Shown here: one piece after another, positions 52,425 through 64,000 of the stretch
Layout of the letters: each line of letters opens with the position of its first letter
Position numbering within the stretch: position 1 is the stretch's first letter
Assembly: GCF_901709675.1 (NCBI RefSeq)
Contig: NC_051102.1
Location: 10,613,412 to 10,677,411 of the forward strand
DNA length: 64,000 bases
Direction of reading: 5' to 3'
DNA from: Syngnathus acus
Taxonomy: Eukaryota > Chordata > Actinopteri > Syngnathiformes > Syngnathidae
Program-made: the position numbers and the translations under genes
The notes under the pieces: generated by a model
Database searches by the model: none
What the model saw: only the letters and a program-made list of their open reading frames with translations
What the model was told of the DNA's origin: nothing

Positions 52425-53842
52425 TGAAATGTTAATTAAATTCACTACCTGGCAGGGGAAAAAAAAAATGTTTTCACTTGCGATGTACTGACACGGACAT
52501 GTCAAAGCCAAAGTGACCTATTAATATTTCCTTGACCGCTAAAGGATCATGTAAAATATGACAAACGTGCTTGGCATAGAAATGAAGAGACCAGGTGAGA
52601 GATAGGAGAAATATTTTGCACTGAAATTGCTGAGACATTTGGTGTGACAGGAACCGTTTTGAAATTGTAATTCCAAACGTGGCTGCAGAGAACCTTTATA
52701 TACTAAAAGTATAGTAATCTACATTTAAACTCCATTCTGCCGCTTGAAAAGAAGTTCTACTTTGAGGGAACAATCTTGCAGTCTAAAATGTCATCATTTT
52801 AAGTGAGATTATTATTATTTCTTTTTAAATCTCACCTTTAGCCTTTGCAAACCGACTGAATCTTTTCGTACATGTAAAAGCGGTTTTCATCCACATTTTT
52901 CTATTTTTGTGCCCAGTGCAAGTCTAGCGTAAAGAGCTGTCCCTATTTTTATAGATTATTATTATTATTTATTTAGACCAGCTAAAAGCAGTTCTAAGTT
53001 GTGGCGCAAGTGGTGCATATTGATTTTGGTAGATCTGAACCAGAAACAGGCAGACCGATTATGAATAGTGTGACATTATTTTCTTTTTTTTTTAAAATAT
53101 GACATCAGCGTGCATCAAACCCTCTTGAGCATTGTAGAGATGAATTCATTGAATACATTATTATTTTCCTTTCCCATTCTTGTTTGATGTACAACATGAG
53201 TTTCTCAACACTTCAAGGTCTCAGTTATATTTTGCGCAACACATTTTCAAGTGGGAAACTTGCTGCAAGATGTCTCTGGAAAAAAAAAAGTAGTTTGATG
53301 GCAGTTGTTGCAAACAGATGTTTTTTTTTTTTGAGTATTTCTCAACTTTCCCAGTCTTTTGATGCCTCTGCCACAGTTTTCTTTGAATGTGTCAAAAGCG
53401 TCAAATCCAAAATCAGGGATTTTCAAATCAATGTACTATAGACTTTAACTTTATTGGGACTGAGATTTGTATATTTGATAATGTAACTTTATTAAATCAG
53501 CTACAGGATCAAACAGTACTGAATTTGGATATGCACACACATCTTTTATTGTTGCTCATAGCGCCATTCCTTCAATCAGATATAAAGTTGCAGTCGATCT
53601 CACAAATCCCTTTTTTTTTCTCTCACATTGTTTGGCTTGAGATTCAGAAAAAAAAAACACTCATGCTCCAAAGTATAATAATAAAATTCATTTTTCTATG
53701 TGTGCTGCACTGTATGAATGCAAAACATCTGAAATGCTTTCTGGAGTTTACCTCCATTTTTTTCCCCCGCAAACTAATTCAAAAATGCTCCTTCCAAATT
53801 GACACTCCATGAGCCGTAGAAAGAAGATTTAGGAGAGTAAGA

Positions 53843-53859
53843 GGGGGGGGGGGGGGGGG
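53843..53859. repeat. G17 run in a cadherin intron
   Basis: Seventeen consecutive G on the coding strand, about 400 bases before the EC2 exon. Confidence 0.85.
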
Positions 53860-54072
53860 CCGTGAAAGCGGCAGACGGTCCGACTGAACGAGGGAGCAAA
53901 AAGAAATTGTAGACGGAGATGAAGAGAAATGAAGTGAGACAGTCGGAGGGTGCGGGGATGTTCACGCTAGCAGAGTGAGAAAGTGTGTTTGTGTGGGTGT
54001 TTCGATTAGCTGAATAAAGAGTTTGTCACACATTTGCGTGGAAAAAGATAGCAAATGCGTGTGGGAGAGGGT

Positions 54073-54093
54073 GGAGAGAGAGAGAGAGAGAGA
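54073..54093. repeat. GA microsatellite
   Basis: About ten GA units in a purine-rich stretch that starts with the G run at 53843. Confidence 0.9.
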
Positions 54094-54261
54094 AGATACG
54101 TGGCGACATAGAAAGCGATCTAATACACCTAAACCGCTGCTGTAGATTTTCCATCTTGCTCCAGGTATTGCTTATTTTGGCTGTGTATCTCAAGCTGAAA
54201 TCCCTCTGTTTTTCTCCGCTTCATCCTCTCCTCCTTCCATCCACTTCTCTGCTCCCTGCAG

Positions 54262-54381
54262 GCACTTCCATAATCCAGGTGACAGCGACAGATGCTGATG
54301 ACCCGACTTATGGGAACAGTGCCAGACTAGTGTACACACTGGTGCAGGGCCAGCAGTACTTCTCTGTTGATCCACAGACAG
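54262..54381 (+). CDS. cdh24: Cadherin-24-like exon: first part of EC2
   Basis: This 120 bp exon lies between CCCTGCAG and GTGAGT, in phase 1 at both ends, and completes a glycine codon split with the preceding exon. It contains the near-invariant EC2 block [12 protein letters not shown], whose acidic residues bind calcium at the EC1-EC2 junction, and ends in YFSVDPQTG. The VDPQTG ending fits cadherin-24 as I recall it. Confidence 0.93.
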
Positions 54382-57295
54382 GTGAGTGTGTTTCTCTCCG
54401 TGTGTGTGTCAAGTGTGACTTTCCATCTCCTCGGACAAGGTGGAATGATACTCAGACTGGCCTGATTTTAGTCTCGTTACTATTTGCAGTTGATTTCAGT
54501 TCTAGTTTACGTGCACTGGATTCGATCTGATTGGCCAAGCTACATCTGAATGCAAGCCAAGTAGCAAGGATGCAATATTGTCGTTTTTTTTTTTTTTTTG
54601 GAGGTGATGGATGGATGAATGAATGCTTCAAATCCTTCAAATCCTATGAGTTAGGTCAATTCGATTTTATCTACAGTACATAGTAGCAATTCACAACAGT
54701 AGTTATCTCAAGGTACTTTACACATTGAGCAAGTGAAGGTTAGACTTCTCATACATAAAATAATAATAAATATAAAATTGTATTTACACTGCCTTTCTCC
54801 ATTGCAAGATCTCAAATGGCTACAGATAAAAATACTAAAATAAACAAGGCACACAGTTTTATTTAAAACGAAGGTAAAAATCAAATCCAAATATTGACTC
54901 AGAAATACATCATAGCAACTACAAGCAATTAAACAGACGGCTCTAAAATACACAACATTTTCAATGCGGCTCTTGAACAGCACCCAAAAAAAAGATGAAG
55001 ACAAACGCAATGCAAAAGCAAGTTTGCTCAAGATGCTCGAGTGCAAACACATATTGAAAATGCAAACAAGTGGATTGATTTAGTCATGACTCAAGTGCAC
55101 ACAGCTTGCGGAAGTGTGGCTAAACACAACTAAAGCAACATACAAATCCAGGTGAGCATACAAACATGCTGTTGATGGACCACCACAAAAAAAGCCAATA
55201 TTTCCTGCGTTTGTCTTTCTCATAGCCCAGCTCCTGCCATTTCTCTTCGTTACACACACACACGAAATGACGTATTGCCACACTTGTCAGTCATCCATCT
55301 TTCCGACTCATGACCGCTTAGCTCCCAGGCACACACCCATAAACACGCTCGTAACCCCCACAGGTTATTTCCAGTATGAGTTAGCAGAAATCTATTCTTG
55401 CTGTTAAGTGCAACAACCAATGCTTGCAGTGGTGCTAAATTTGTGACCTCTGGTTGAAGTCAATCAAAAAGAAAAGTGTCAGCAGTGGTTTGTGAAGTGG
55501 TACACAGGACAGATTAGCAAGCGCTCAAAGGACTTGTGTGCCGCTGTGTGTGTTCTCAATATCCTTCCACTCCATAGAAGTCACTCAAGGACAAGCGGAG
55601 GTTCACATTGGTGGAGGGCACCTTGGTTTTTCAATGTGATCGCTATCACCGTTTGATGGTTGTTCATAAGCATTTGGAGTGGATCACATTGATTGAATAA
55701 CGCCCGTATGATCCAAGACAACACGAGGCTGCGCTTGTTAGGAAGACACGCTTTCTTTTGCCAAGTTGCTACCAATGTCAATTTCGACCAATTGATTACT
55801 GATTTCATATAGCCCAAAGAGCTCGACACTTTCTTTTGATTGTAATTAAAAAGCAATTGATTGTAAGTAAAAAGCAATTCCCTCTCAATGTGCAGGAGAA
55901 GATGCGTCAATGTTTAGTATTCCAAACATGTCCTGCCTCTTCTCACTGCTCTGCCTCCTTTTTTTTTTTTTTCCCACCCTCATTCTCAATGGCTCAATCA
56001 TTGGCAGACATATCGCAAATGGAGACACACTCAGCCGACCACACTTGAGAAAAATGCTTAAAAATGTTGACATTCTTATTTGTTGAGAAAAGCTCGTTTG
56101 AATATGACTGAATGTGATTTGCCCAGTCACGGAGATCATGGCAAAGCCTGCAATCTATATGCCCACACAATGAGGTCATTTACGTAGCGGTGAATAATGT
56201 GTAATGCATCGCTCGTCCATTACCATATGAGACCCATAACAATATACTGTGCTCTCTGACTGCCTGTTTTTCATGGGTTGTCATTTTGTCAACTGCAAAC
56301 ATCTGCTTTTACTTTGGAAAACAACTGACATCGATCCTTCTTGTAGGATATTGCGTAGCTGTTTTTATTTCATCACCAAATAAATGAAGAATAGTCATAA
56401 TAATATATCCACATTAAATAATAATTCAATAGTAAATAATACCAAGTAAACAAAAATAATTAGTAACCAGAATTTTTAAAAAATACCCTTTTGGTGAAAA
56501 TAAAACTGTATCCCATATTTGATGAAAAATTTGAAAATATTTGATAGTGATAAAAGCATAACACTCCTCTTCAGAATCAAGGCCATCTGCAACAGTCTCT
56601 CTCTCTCTCTCTCTCTCTGTCTATATGTCTATTCTCTATATTTTAATAATAGAAAACATTTATTTGGTTGCTATAATAATAATAATAATAATGCAACTGA
56701 ACACAACATCAGAGTTTTCCGAGAGTATTTTAAAGGTTGTCAGAGAACATGTCTGTAATTACAGTCCAAGCTCATAAAGTTCCTGAAAAAAATGTTAAAC
56801 TTCAAAAGATGAGGAAATGACTACAGTGCTCATATCATGCTTTAATACATATATGAATGGCTTGAGATGCAGAGCGGGCAATGGGGTTCAGTACATCCAT
56901 CACGCTGCCCTCTGGCAGTCCAAAGCAGTAGAACTAAGGAAGAGTTTATTCAAGGCAGCCTTCACTGGAAGATACAAGCCTAACCCAAAAGGAAAATTGG
57001 GGATCAAACACAAACGGGCCTTCCCTGTAAATGAAAGGAGAACATTTTTCCCCAGGAGATTGGCCAAATAGTTGAAATGATTCCTTGGCCTTCTCACTTT
57101 TAATGACTTTAGGTGTTTTAATGGGATGTTTTAATGGTGCCCAATAACATGGCCAACCTAAGCTAACATAACAAAAGACCCCTTCGCCTGCCTAAAAACA
57201 TGCAATCCCCCAAACAATTCTGGACCCCAAACCCCCCAAAATATATATATTTATAAAATGTCAAACCTTGACTGACTTTTTGAAATCTTCTCCAG
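54382..57295 (+). other. Cadherin intron within EC2 (2.9 kb)
   Basis: The intron runs from GTGAGT to CCAG and holds CT and ATA microsatellites near 56600 and 56680. No coding sequence or recognisable transposon is seen. Confidence 0.85.
56596..56618. repeat. CT microsatellite
   Basis: About eleven CT units. An ATA repeat follows at 56672-56692. Confidence 0.9.
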
Positions 57296-57463
57296 GTATT
57301 CTGCGCACAGCTGTTCCTGACATGGACAGGGAAACCCAGGACCAGTACCTTGTGGTTCTCCAAGCCAAAGACATGGGAGGCCACTTGGGAGGATTATCTG
57401 GTACCACCACCATCACGGTTACCCTCTCTGATGTCAACGACAACCCTCCGCGCTTCACCCAGA
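57296..57463 (+). CDS. cdh24: Cadherin-24-like exon: rest of EC2 and the EC2-EC3 linker
   Basis: This 168 bp exon lies between TCTCCAG and GTGAGT, in phase 1 at both ends. It encodes the EC2 DRE motif (MDRETQ), the conserved QAKDMGGH and GGLSGTT blocks, and the linker DVNDNPPRF. The last base begins a split serine codon after FTQ. The next exon should open EC3, but no candidate is found in the remaining 6.5 kb, so it probably lies past the window edge. Confidence 0.93.
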
Positions 57464-58601
57464 GTGAGTAACACAGGCAATGAATAACAGCATATTGGAC
57501 AAGTTTATAGAGAAATCCAGAATGATGACCTGCTTCACACCTCTCCCACAAACTGACAATAAGAATTCACCTTGTTAAAGCAATTACCATGGGATGTAAA
57601 GAATATGTCATGCTTGTGTTACACTTAAATGTTCATGACATATAATGTGCAGGAGTTTGCAAAAACAACCTCTCAGTGATGGCACAAACAATTTGCTTGT
57701 TTTCACTGGCGGCCAGAAAAGTTCTTGAAGCTTTCGTACTTAGGCAGAGGAGTCTTCTGCAGGGCAGCGTGCAGCTTCATCAAACATTCCGTCAGGGATT
57801 TTACTCTTCAATGGAATAATCAATTAGCTATTACCAGCACCACTTTTTAGACTAATTGATCAAGCTCCCTAATAAGTCTTATCTGTATGCTGACTCATTT
57901 TGAAGTTTTTCATAATGCATGATGGAAATATGATGATGTGTACTACTCATTATTTTGAAGCAGAATTATTCAAGTTTGAGTGGAAAACAATTTCAATCTT
58001 TTGAACATTTGGATTGTTAAATGTGATTGACCTAGTTGGAATAGACTGTTAAGCTTCTGTTAATACCCAGACGGAGGCTGATATTCTGGTTAGTGAATTC
58101 TCTTTAAGGTTTCTCGCTGGCACAGGCTTATAACTACTTTTTTTTTACATCATTTTTTTTTTTTCTTCAAGTTTCAATATAAAATATTTCTGAGCTCAAG
58201 ACCCTAATAGTACTATATCCATAATTTGGGGCACATGAACGCAAACAATACATTTATTTAACGAGTAGATTTTGTGCATCCAAATTTTCAAATGATCTTC
58301 AGTCAAATATTTATAATGACAGTTCTGTCTTTATAAAGGCATTTGATGAATACAGTGGGACTATTTGTAGATAGGGAGCCACAAATATTGAAAATCCATG
58401 TGTAACTGATGGCCATTATGAATGCATTGGGAAAAAAATGAACCTCAGAAAATATTGACTAAGCAGAAATAAACTGCCAATAAGTATTTTCTACAAAAAA
58501 ACTTGGTTGTCCCCCTGAATAAAATGTCAAGTCAAATATACATTGTAATCACAGATGTCTCAAGGAGCCCACAGTTGACAATCATTCTCGACATCTCTTG
58601 A

Positions 58602-58633
58602 GAAAAAAAAATATATATATATATATATATAAT
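58602..58633. repeat. A run followed by an AT microsatellite
   Basis: A short A run leads into about eleven AT units. Confidence 0.9.
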
Positions 58634-61202
58634 ATGCAAAATATATGCACAATATACAATAGTGTAGCATGTAAAAGCTAAAGTATGTAACTGAATTCTT
58701 TATGTGCATTTCCCTAAATACCTCACCCACATTACTTGCATCTTGGTCACTCTCTTCACGGAGATTGTGGAGGAAAAGAAAATTGTGATGCTAATTACCG
58801 GTAATTCCATGATTAAAATGAGCACCGCATGACTAACAGGGAGACAACTAGTATGTTGAATATTTCAAATTGTATGGACAACCACAGCATCATGTAGTGC
58901 ATGTTGAGTCAAGAGGAGGCTTGGCAAAGTATGACAAGTCGGCAGCTTGTCTCCAGTGCAGCCGACTCCTGGCTTTAGTGCCAAAATTGGACTAATGATG
59001 TCCTGCGGTGGGCCTAGTGCTTGTCAAATTGAACCGCCTTCAAAGATTGGCTTTTGGAATGCAAAAGTTTCTTGGAGGAAATCCGGGCTTACTCTGATCA
59101 CTGCGGTGGATGAGACCTCAAGTTGGCAAAAAAATTCTTCGGCTTCCATGATGACTAACTCTATTTTTGCATCTTGCAATTTTTTGGGTGTGTGCATTTT
59201 TTTTTCCAATTTCTTTTGCTCTGCCTCCATAGTTGAATGCTTCTGTTCGTTTCTTTCTGTGTTCACACACCATCAAAGCCAGTCATCCCCATTCCGCTCA
59301 ATTACACGCAGAGGCTTAAAATAAATAAAAAAATTCAAATAAAAAACAGACCGTGTCAGATCTCGCCTTCGTGTCTCCCAAGGTCAGTATTGCTGATTCC
59401 TTGTGACATTTACAAGAAGGAGAGGATTACATTGGGGCATACAAAGGAGCTATCAGCTGTTTTATGATCGCTTTAACAAGATGAAAAAGCGCGTCCTGCT
59501 TTGTGGGCATCAAGCTTGATTCCAGGAACTAAATGGGTTTGTTATGTGAACACTTTTGGAAATGATCAAGGGACTTCTTATACCCTAGAGGAGGTCGAAA
59601 AGTAGGCTAGCGTAGATTGTTTTCAGTGAGATGGAAAACGGTGGGATCTTTTCAGAAGCTTCCTTTGGGTCTCATTATTAAATGCCATACATGTTGCAAA
59701 TGTGTTTGGACAGCCAAATAGTTTTTGATGCATCAGCCCTGAGTTTCATTCCATGTTGATTTCAAATGACTCGGAAAGAAATAAAAGTTTAATCTCAGCT
59801 TCATCCATATCAAATGAGCTTTTAAAAGCTAAAAGCTTCTTTTGAACAGGTTCTGTGTGACAAATATTCAGCAGAGCAAAGGAAGGTTTTTCAGTGTATT
59901 ATTTAAAATTATTCAAAGATTATTTGACGCCGCTCTCCCAGAAATATCACGGGATTTGTGTTATTCTCTATTGACTGTATTTTCAATAGTTGGCCATATT
60001 TCCCACTAGCATTTCATAAGCCGTAATGTTGAACTGACATCCAAAGTGTGTTAACAAGATGGATGTAAGAATTTAGAAAAAGGGGAGTTTGTATTCCACA
60101 TCAGCTCACTGCCTGATTAGTTTCTTAATTATGGCAAAGCGCTGTTGCGGACAACACGCCTAGATAATTGTCAGAATGTAAGCAAGCGTGTTGGGTCTCA
60201 AATCACATTTCAGACTATCATGGTCTTGTTACAAAGCCGCGGCATTGATGAGATCTTGTGTGGCTTCCAGCAATCCGTAGGGAAATTAGAATGATGGGAC
60301 GTTCACGGTGTCGTCTTGCTTTGTAGCGAGGGCACTGTTGACGGGCAGAGCTGGAATCTAATAACCAAGTCATTTATTCAGATATATTTTCCCATGTTTA
60401 CGATGTCTGAATAATTTATGGCGGCATCTAGTGCGTTGCTCAATTCCCTACGGGATGAATTGAAAGATACTCTTAGCATTGTATCTAAGAATAAAAGCTC
60501 ACCTAATTCAATATAGATGGCCTTGGTTTATTATGTAGCAACTCTGAAAGTGGGTTATATGAAATAACCAGTTTGAGTGGAAAGTAACTAAGTAACGCCG
60601 ATATCAAATGTTTTTTCCCTTATCGCGTGTTTGTTGAGTTCCTCTGTTTATGTCTTGTCAGCAAACCTTATTTTCTTGAGCAATTACCAAAGTGAACTTT
60701 AGGCAAGACATCAGTGCATTGAAAGAAAAACAATGGGGGCAAGCAGACTTTTCACATCGAAAAAATGTAAAAACAAATATGACCCAGTTCTTGCCGGTGC
60801 ATGGGAAAACAAGATCCTAATATCCCTTTTGAGAAAATCTGGCGCTCCATTGTGTGCTGAAGCTCAAGCGTCAGTATTTACCCAATTAAAGACAGTTTTG
60901 CTTGTAGTGTTAGCACTTTGATGAAATAGCACTAACAGAGCAAAATTGAAGTACAAGAAAAAAAGACTACATAACATCCAAATGACTTTTGGGTTGTGGA
61001 GTGAGACAGGTGTCAGTCCAAATATTAACCAATGGAAACACAAATGAAGCAAAAGCGGTCATATTCAAAGTTAGAATTGGCAAAGTAGTTTGGCTATTTT
61101 TCGCTCATGGATATTGCCGTATTTCCCATATTTGATACCTTTCACACGATTCTCAAACTAACCCTTGCAATTGTATGTGAAAATCCCAGATTCAAATCAA
61201 CT

Positions 61203-61376
61203 TACCGTAATTTTCGGACTATAAGTCGCGTTTTTTTCCCATAGTTTGGGTGGGGGGGCGACTTATACTCAGGAGCGATTTATATACATATATATGGGTT
61301 TTTTTCACTTTTTTGGGCATTTTATGTCTGGTGCGACTTATACTCCGGTGCGACTTATAGTCCGAAAATTACGGTA
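61203..61376. mobile_element. MITE-like foldback element, 174 bp
   Basis: It has perfect 27-bp inverted ends starting TACCGTAATTTTCGGACT. Its first 90 or so bases nearly match the left part of the element at 63656, so it looks like an internally deleted copy of that longer family. It has no coding capacity. Confidence 0.85.
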
Positions 61377-62345
61377 GTTTGAAATGAATGTCATGCAGAT
61401 TTTAAAAACACAAGCAGTGATAATGAGACAGTAGGATCTTCATTTCCAATCTGCAACGTGCTTGAAGAGAATAGCTCAATTTGAAAAGTTCACTTCATCT
61501 TAGGAAGATCTTGACTTTAAGCCGAAGCCCTTAATTAAAAATAAAATGATGATTCAGAACCACAGGGTAGTCAAATGTCACTCTTTGAATGTGTGTGCTT
61601 GGGGAAATGTCAACATCTGATGTCTCCCCTGCACCAATCCTTGAGATTGGGGCTGTCAAAGGGTAAAAGTTCAATTGATTTCCCGGTGACAGTTAAAAGA
61701 GCTCTTGTTTACGCTTCATAACTTCACGCACAAATACCCAGATGCCCCCTGCAAACTTGCGCCCCTGCAAACTTGGGTTCTTCTACAAGAGACATGGGTG
61801 CCATTTTGAATTTTGATGAGCTTTTCAGACAGCCTTGACTTGCCAACGCTGCCACAGAAATATATTGAAGGAATGTCACCCTCCCAGGGGTGTGATGGAG
61901 GTGAAGATAAATGGTCTGGCAGTTGACTACATAGGTAGCTCTGATAAGATCAGTGTCATTTTATGTGCAGAGGAGTCGGGCATGGTGCAGAGAGCATCGT
62001 GAGTAGTCTGATCAGCACCCAGTCATAAATAGGTCTAATGACTTCATTGGATAAGAGAAAAGTAGGCAGGCATTGCTAAGCACTTGTTTTGTCAATTCTG
62101 ATGTGTAAAATTCATAGACTCGCAAAACGTGTGTTAAATTGTCAAAGACGACAATCGAGGAAAACAAAGGGAAAGCGGGTGATAAATAAAACTCGGGGGA
62201 AAACCCAGAGACAAAGTGTGGAAACAAAGGAGTGGGAATCAGCATGGTCATGATTCAAAATGGAATTACTGTAAGAGTGAGTGGAGAGTATTCGCAGCAT
62301 AATGTCTTGAGGAGGTACAATTCTGTTGATTTATTTTGATGATGT

Positions 62346-62365
62346 ATTGATTGATTGATTGATTG
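62346..62365. repeat. GATT tetranucleotide repeat
   Basis: About five units, followed by an ATTT-type repeat to about 62394. Confidence 0.9.
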
Positions 62366-63299
62366 GTTTTTATTTGACTTATTTATTTATTTACTGACTT
62401 ACTTTTTGATACCACAGCAGATCACCTAAATTGCAGTTGTGGGCAATTTACCAACTCAATGAATGGAAAGCATGCTTCTTCCAGAACATGCTCGGCTTAC
62501 CTGGAACATCATTCCTCCTCAGTGGACATCATTGTGTTACTATCTTTATACAATAACGCTAAGGATATCAGTCATTGACATCGAGTCGCGTACCCTTGAC
62601 CCCTAATCCAAACATATAAATGCATAAATCTATTGTGTCATCAGACCTTGACCTTTACTCGACCCTGGTCCTAACCAGTATTTTATTCACCACAAATCAG
62701 TTAGACCCCACATGTATCGTTGTCACAGCTGCTGCGGTCACGAATTATGTCCCCAATGAACTGGTCTTTGGTCTAAAATGTGTTCCACAATCACACCACA
62801 CCACACATGCACACGCACACACAGACTCCCGCAGTGTGTGCACACTCTGTACCCTTGTGTGGCGTATCGTATGCACTCCCCATCTGTTCCCGCTTTAAAC
62901 ATCCTCGGCAGCACACAAACGTTTTAGTCAGTGTGGCAAGACAGTGTCGGTGTTGACAAATCCCACTTGTCAAGCCTTTCCATTCTCTACCCTTACGTGA
63001 GCTATATTAAATGGTTTCACTTGGTAGTTAAATTAAAAATAAATGTGTATGGAGTGAGATTTGCACCTGCTGGACTGAGTGTCACTCATTTTCTCACCTT
63101 TTCATTTGCTTGCAATGCAACATTGTGCATAAATATTAACGAAACAGACTTTTTGTCATTAAGCTAAATACCGTCTTAGTTGAAGGAGGGAATATTGCTG
63201 TGCCGTAATGAATTTGAGTTAAATGGCAAAACTAATAGATGACACGCTTGTTGAGTTAAGAGGGAGGCTTGTGGCTCGGCACTCTCGTTCCTTGTCTTC

Positions 63300-63325
63300 C
63301 CGTCCGTCCGTCCGTCCGTCCGTCC
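63300..63325. repeat. GTCC tetranucleotide repeat
   Basis: About six units within the last cadherin intron. Confidence 0.9.
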
Positions 63326-63655
63326 CGTGAGCACGTGCTGACGTTTGCCATTGTTTGCAATGGCACGATAAGGGCCGGAAAGCTGCCACTCGTTAAAATG
63401 CATGAAAGTAAGTCCTGAGGGCAAGTGCAACAAAGCGTGAAGGAGGAAAGAGACAACGTGATGGAAGGATGGAAAGGCTAATGGAAAGAAAGGAAAAGGG
63501 GAAAGCTAATGGCTTGACAGTGATAATCAGGCGTAGTGAAACACACGTCAATTTCACACAGAGTTGACTTGATGCTGGGAAATTGAACGGAGCAGGTTTT
63601 CATTGCTTTTTACAACTTGGTGCAGATTGACGCATACACCTTTCTATATTCCATA

Positions 63656-64000
63656 TACCGTAATTTTCGGACTATAAGTCGCGGTTTTTTTCATAGTTTG
63701 GGTGGGGGGGCGACTTATACTCAGGAGCGACTTATATATGTTTTTTTTCACAACTTTTTACTTGATCATTAACACATCACTTACTTACAAGTATAGTTGA
63801 CCACTTCACATGTTATTTTTAGTATAGTTGATCACTTCACATGCTTGGATATCTTTATCTTGAACATATTCAAAACATGAAAAATAGAGAGAAAAAATCA
63901 AATAAAGTAATTAACACTTTAAAGCGCCATATCCTCTGGACATGTCCTCTGTCACCAGGATGACATAAAGGACGAGAAATTTGATCGATGGATTTAATGA
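63656..64000. mobile_element. Longer MITE-like element, cut by the window edge
   Basis: It starts with the same TACCGTAATTTTCGGACT terminus and shares the GTTTGGGTGGGGGGGCGAC block and ACTCAGGAGCGA block with the 174-bp element. The interior is longer and includes two near-repeats of TATAGTTGACCACTTCACATG. The right terminus is not in the window, so its extent is unknown. Confidence 0.7.

Larger units (their letters stand above)
51280..54261 (+). other. Cadherin intron within EC1-EC2 boundary (3.0 kb)
   Basis: The intron runs from GTACTC to CTGCAG. It is AT-rich with many T and A runs. It also has a 17-base G run at 53843 and a GA repeat at 54073 near its 3' end. No coding sequence is seen. 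Confidence 0.85.
36444..64000 (+). other. cdh24: cdh24-like type II cadherin gene, 5' part
   Basis: This is the only gene I can support. It would encode a single-pass adhesion protein that binds cadherins on neighbouring cells through EC1 and binds catenins through its cytoplasmic tail. Four coding exons are visible, with signal peptide, pro-region, EC1 and EC2. The calcium-linker motifs DINDNPP and DVNDNPP and the paired Trp of EC1 define a type II classical cadherin. Short stretches around the mature N-terminus (EEYAGPEPVLIG) and the EC1 core ([14 protein letters not shown]) fit cadherin-24 better than cadherin-11 or -8, as I remember those proteins. The paralogue call therefore rests on memory, not on an alignment. 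The gene runs off the right edge before EC3. The 5' limit given is a candidate splice acceptor; a non-coding first exon and the promoter probably lie further left and were not located. Confidence 0.85.
57464..64000 (+). other. Start of the next cadherin intron, cut by the window edge
   Basis: The intron begins GTGAGT after the EC2 exon. The 6.5 kb to the window end has no EC3-like coding block. It holds a TA-rich run (58602), a 174-bp foldback element (61203), a longer relative (63656), and GATT and GTCC repeats. Confidence 0.75.

Noticed and set aside
56817-57071. 84-codon frame just upstream of the last EC2 exon
   Set aside because: It has no cadherin motif, no matching splice sites and no known domain.
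58947-59324. 125-codon frame in the last intron
   Set aside because: It does not resemble EC3 (no DxD, DRE or DxNDN motifs) and has no splice acceptor in the right phase.

Overview
The window looks like a stretch of a ray-finned fish (teleost) genome. It has short coding exons separated by long AT-rich introns with GT..AG borders. It has many microsatellites and mononucleotide runs, several MITE-like foldback DNA transposons, hAT-like non-autonomous fragments, and degraded copies of a dispersed repeat whose tail ends in an ATGGATGG-type motif. No bacterial-style gene packing, rRNA, tRNA or CRISPR array was seen. Assignment to teleosts rests on repeat style and on the cadherin sequence; a percomorph is likely but not proven.

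One protein-coding gene is supported: the 5' part of a type II classical cadherin on the + strand. The best match from memory of the family is cadherin-24 (cdh24). Four coding exons are visible: 36737-38203 (start codon, signal peptide, pro-region, first strand of EC1), 50985-51279 (rest of EC1 and start of EC2), 54262-54381 (EC2) and 57296-57463 (end of EC2). The last three are 295, 120 and 168 bp long, and all splice phases agree (0, 1, 1, 1). The spliced reading frame is open for 2050 nt. EC3 to EC5, the membrane segment and the catenin-binding tail must lie beyond base 64000.

The standout is the first coding exon. Type II cadherins normally have a very short pro-region. Here about 442 residues lie between the predicted signal-peptide cut (after A24) and the furin motif RSRR (R463-R466). 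The mature protein then starts with the family's paired tryptophans (W2, W4). This pro-region has no cysteine, is hydrophilic and looks disordered. It has nine N-glycosylation sequons, a second basic site (RSRKR, residues 225-229) and an acidic patch just before the furin motif.

Layout: 1-36443 holds no recognisable coding sequence (upstream DNA or a 5' intron after a non-coding first exon); 36444-36736 is a probable 5' UTR with three short upstream ORFs; 38204-50984, 51280-54261 and 54382-57295 are introns; 57464-64000 is the start of another intron. The non-coding DNA carries the repeats listed below.
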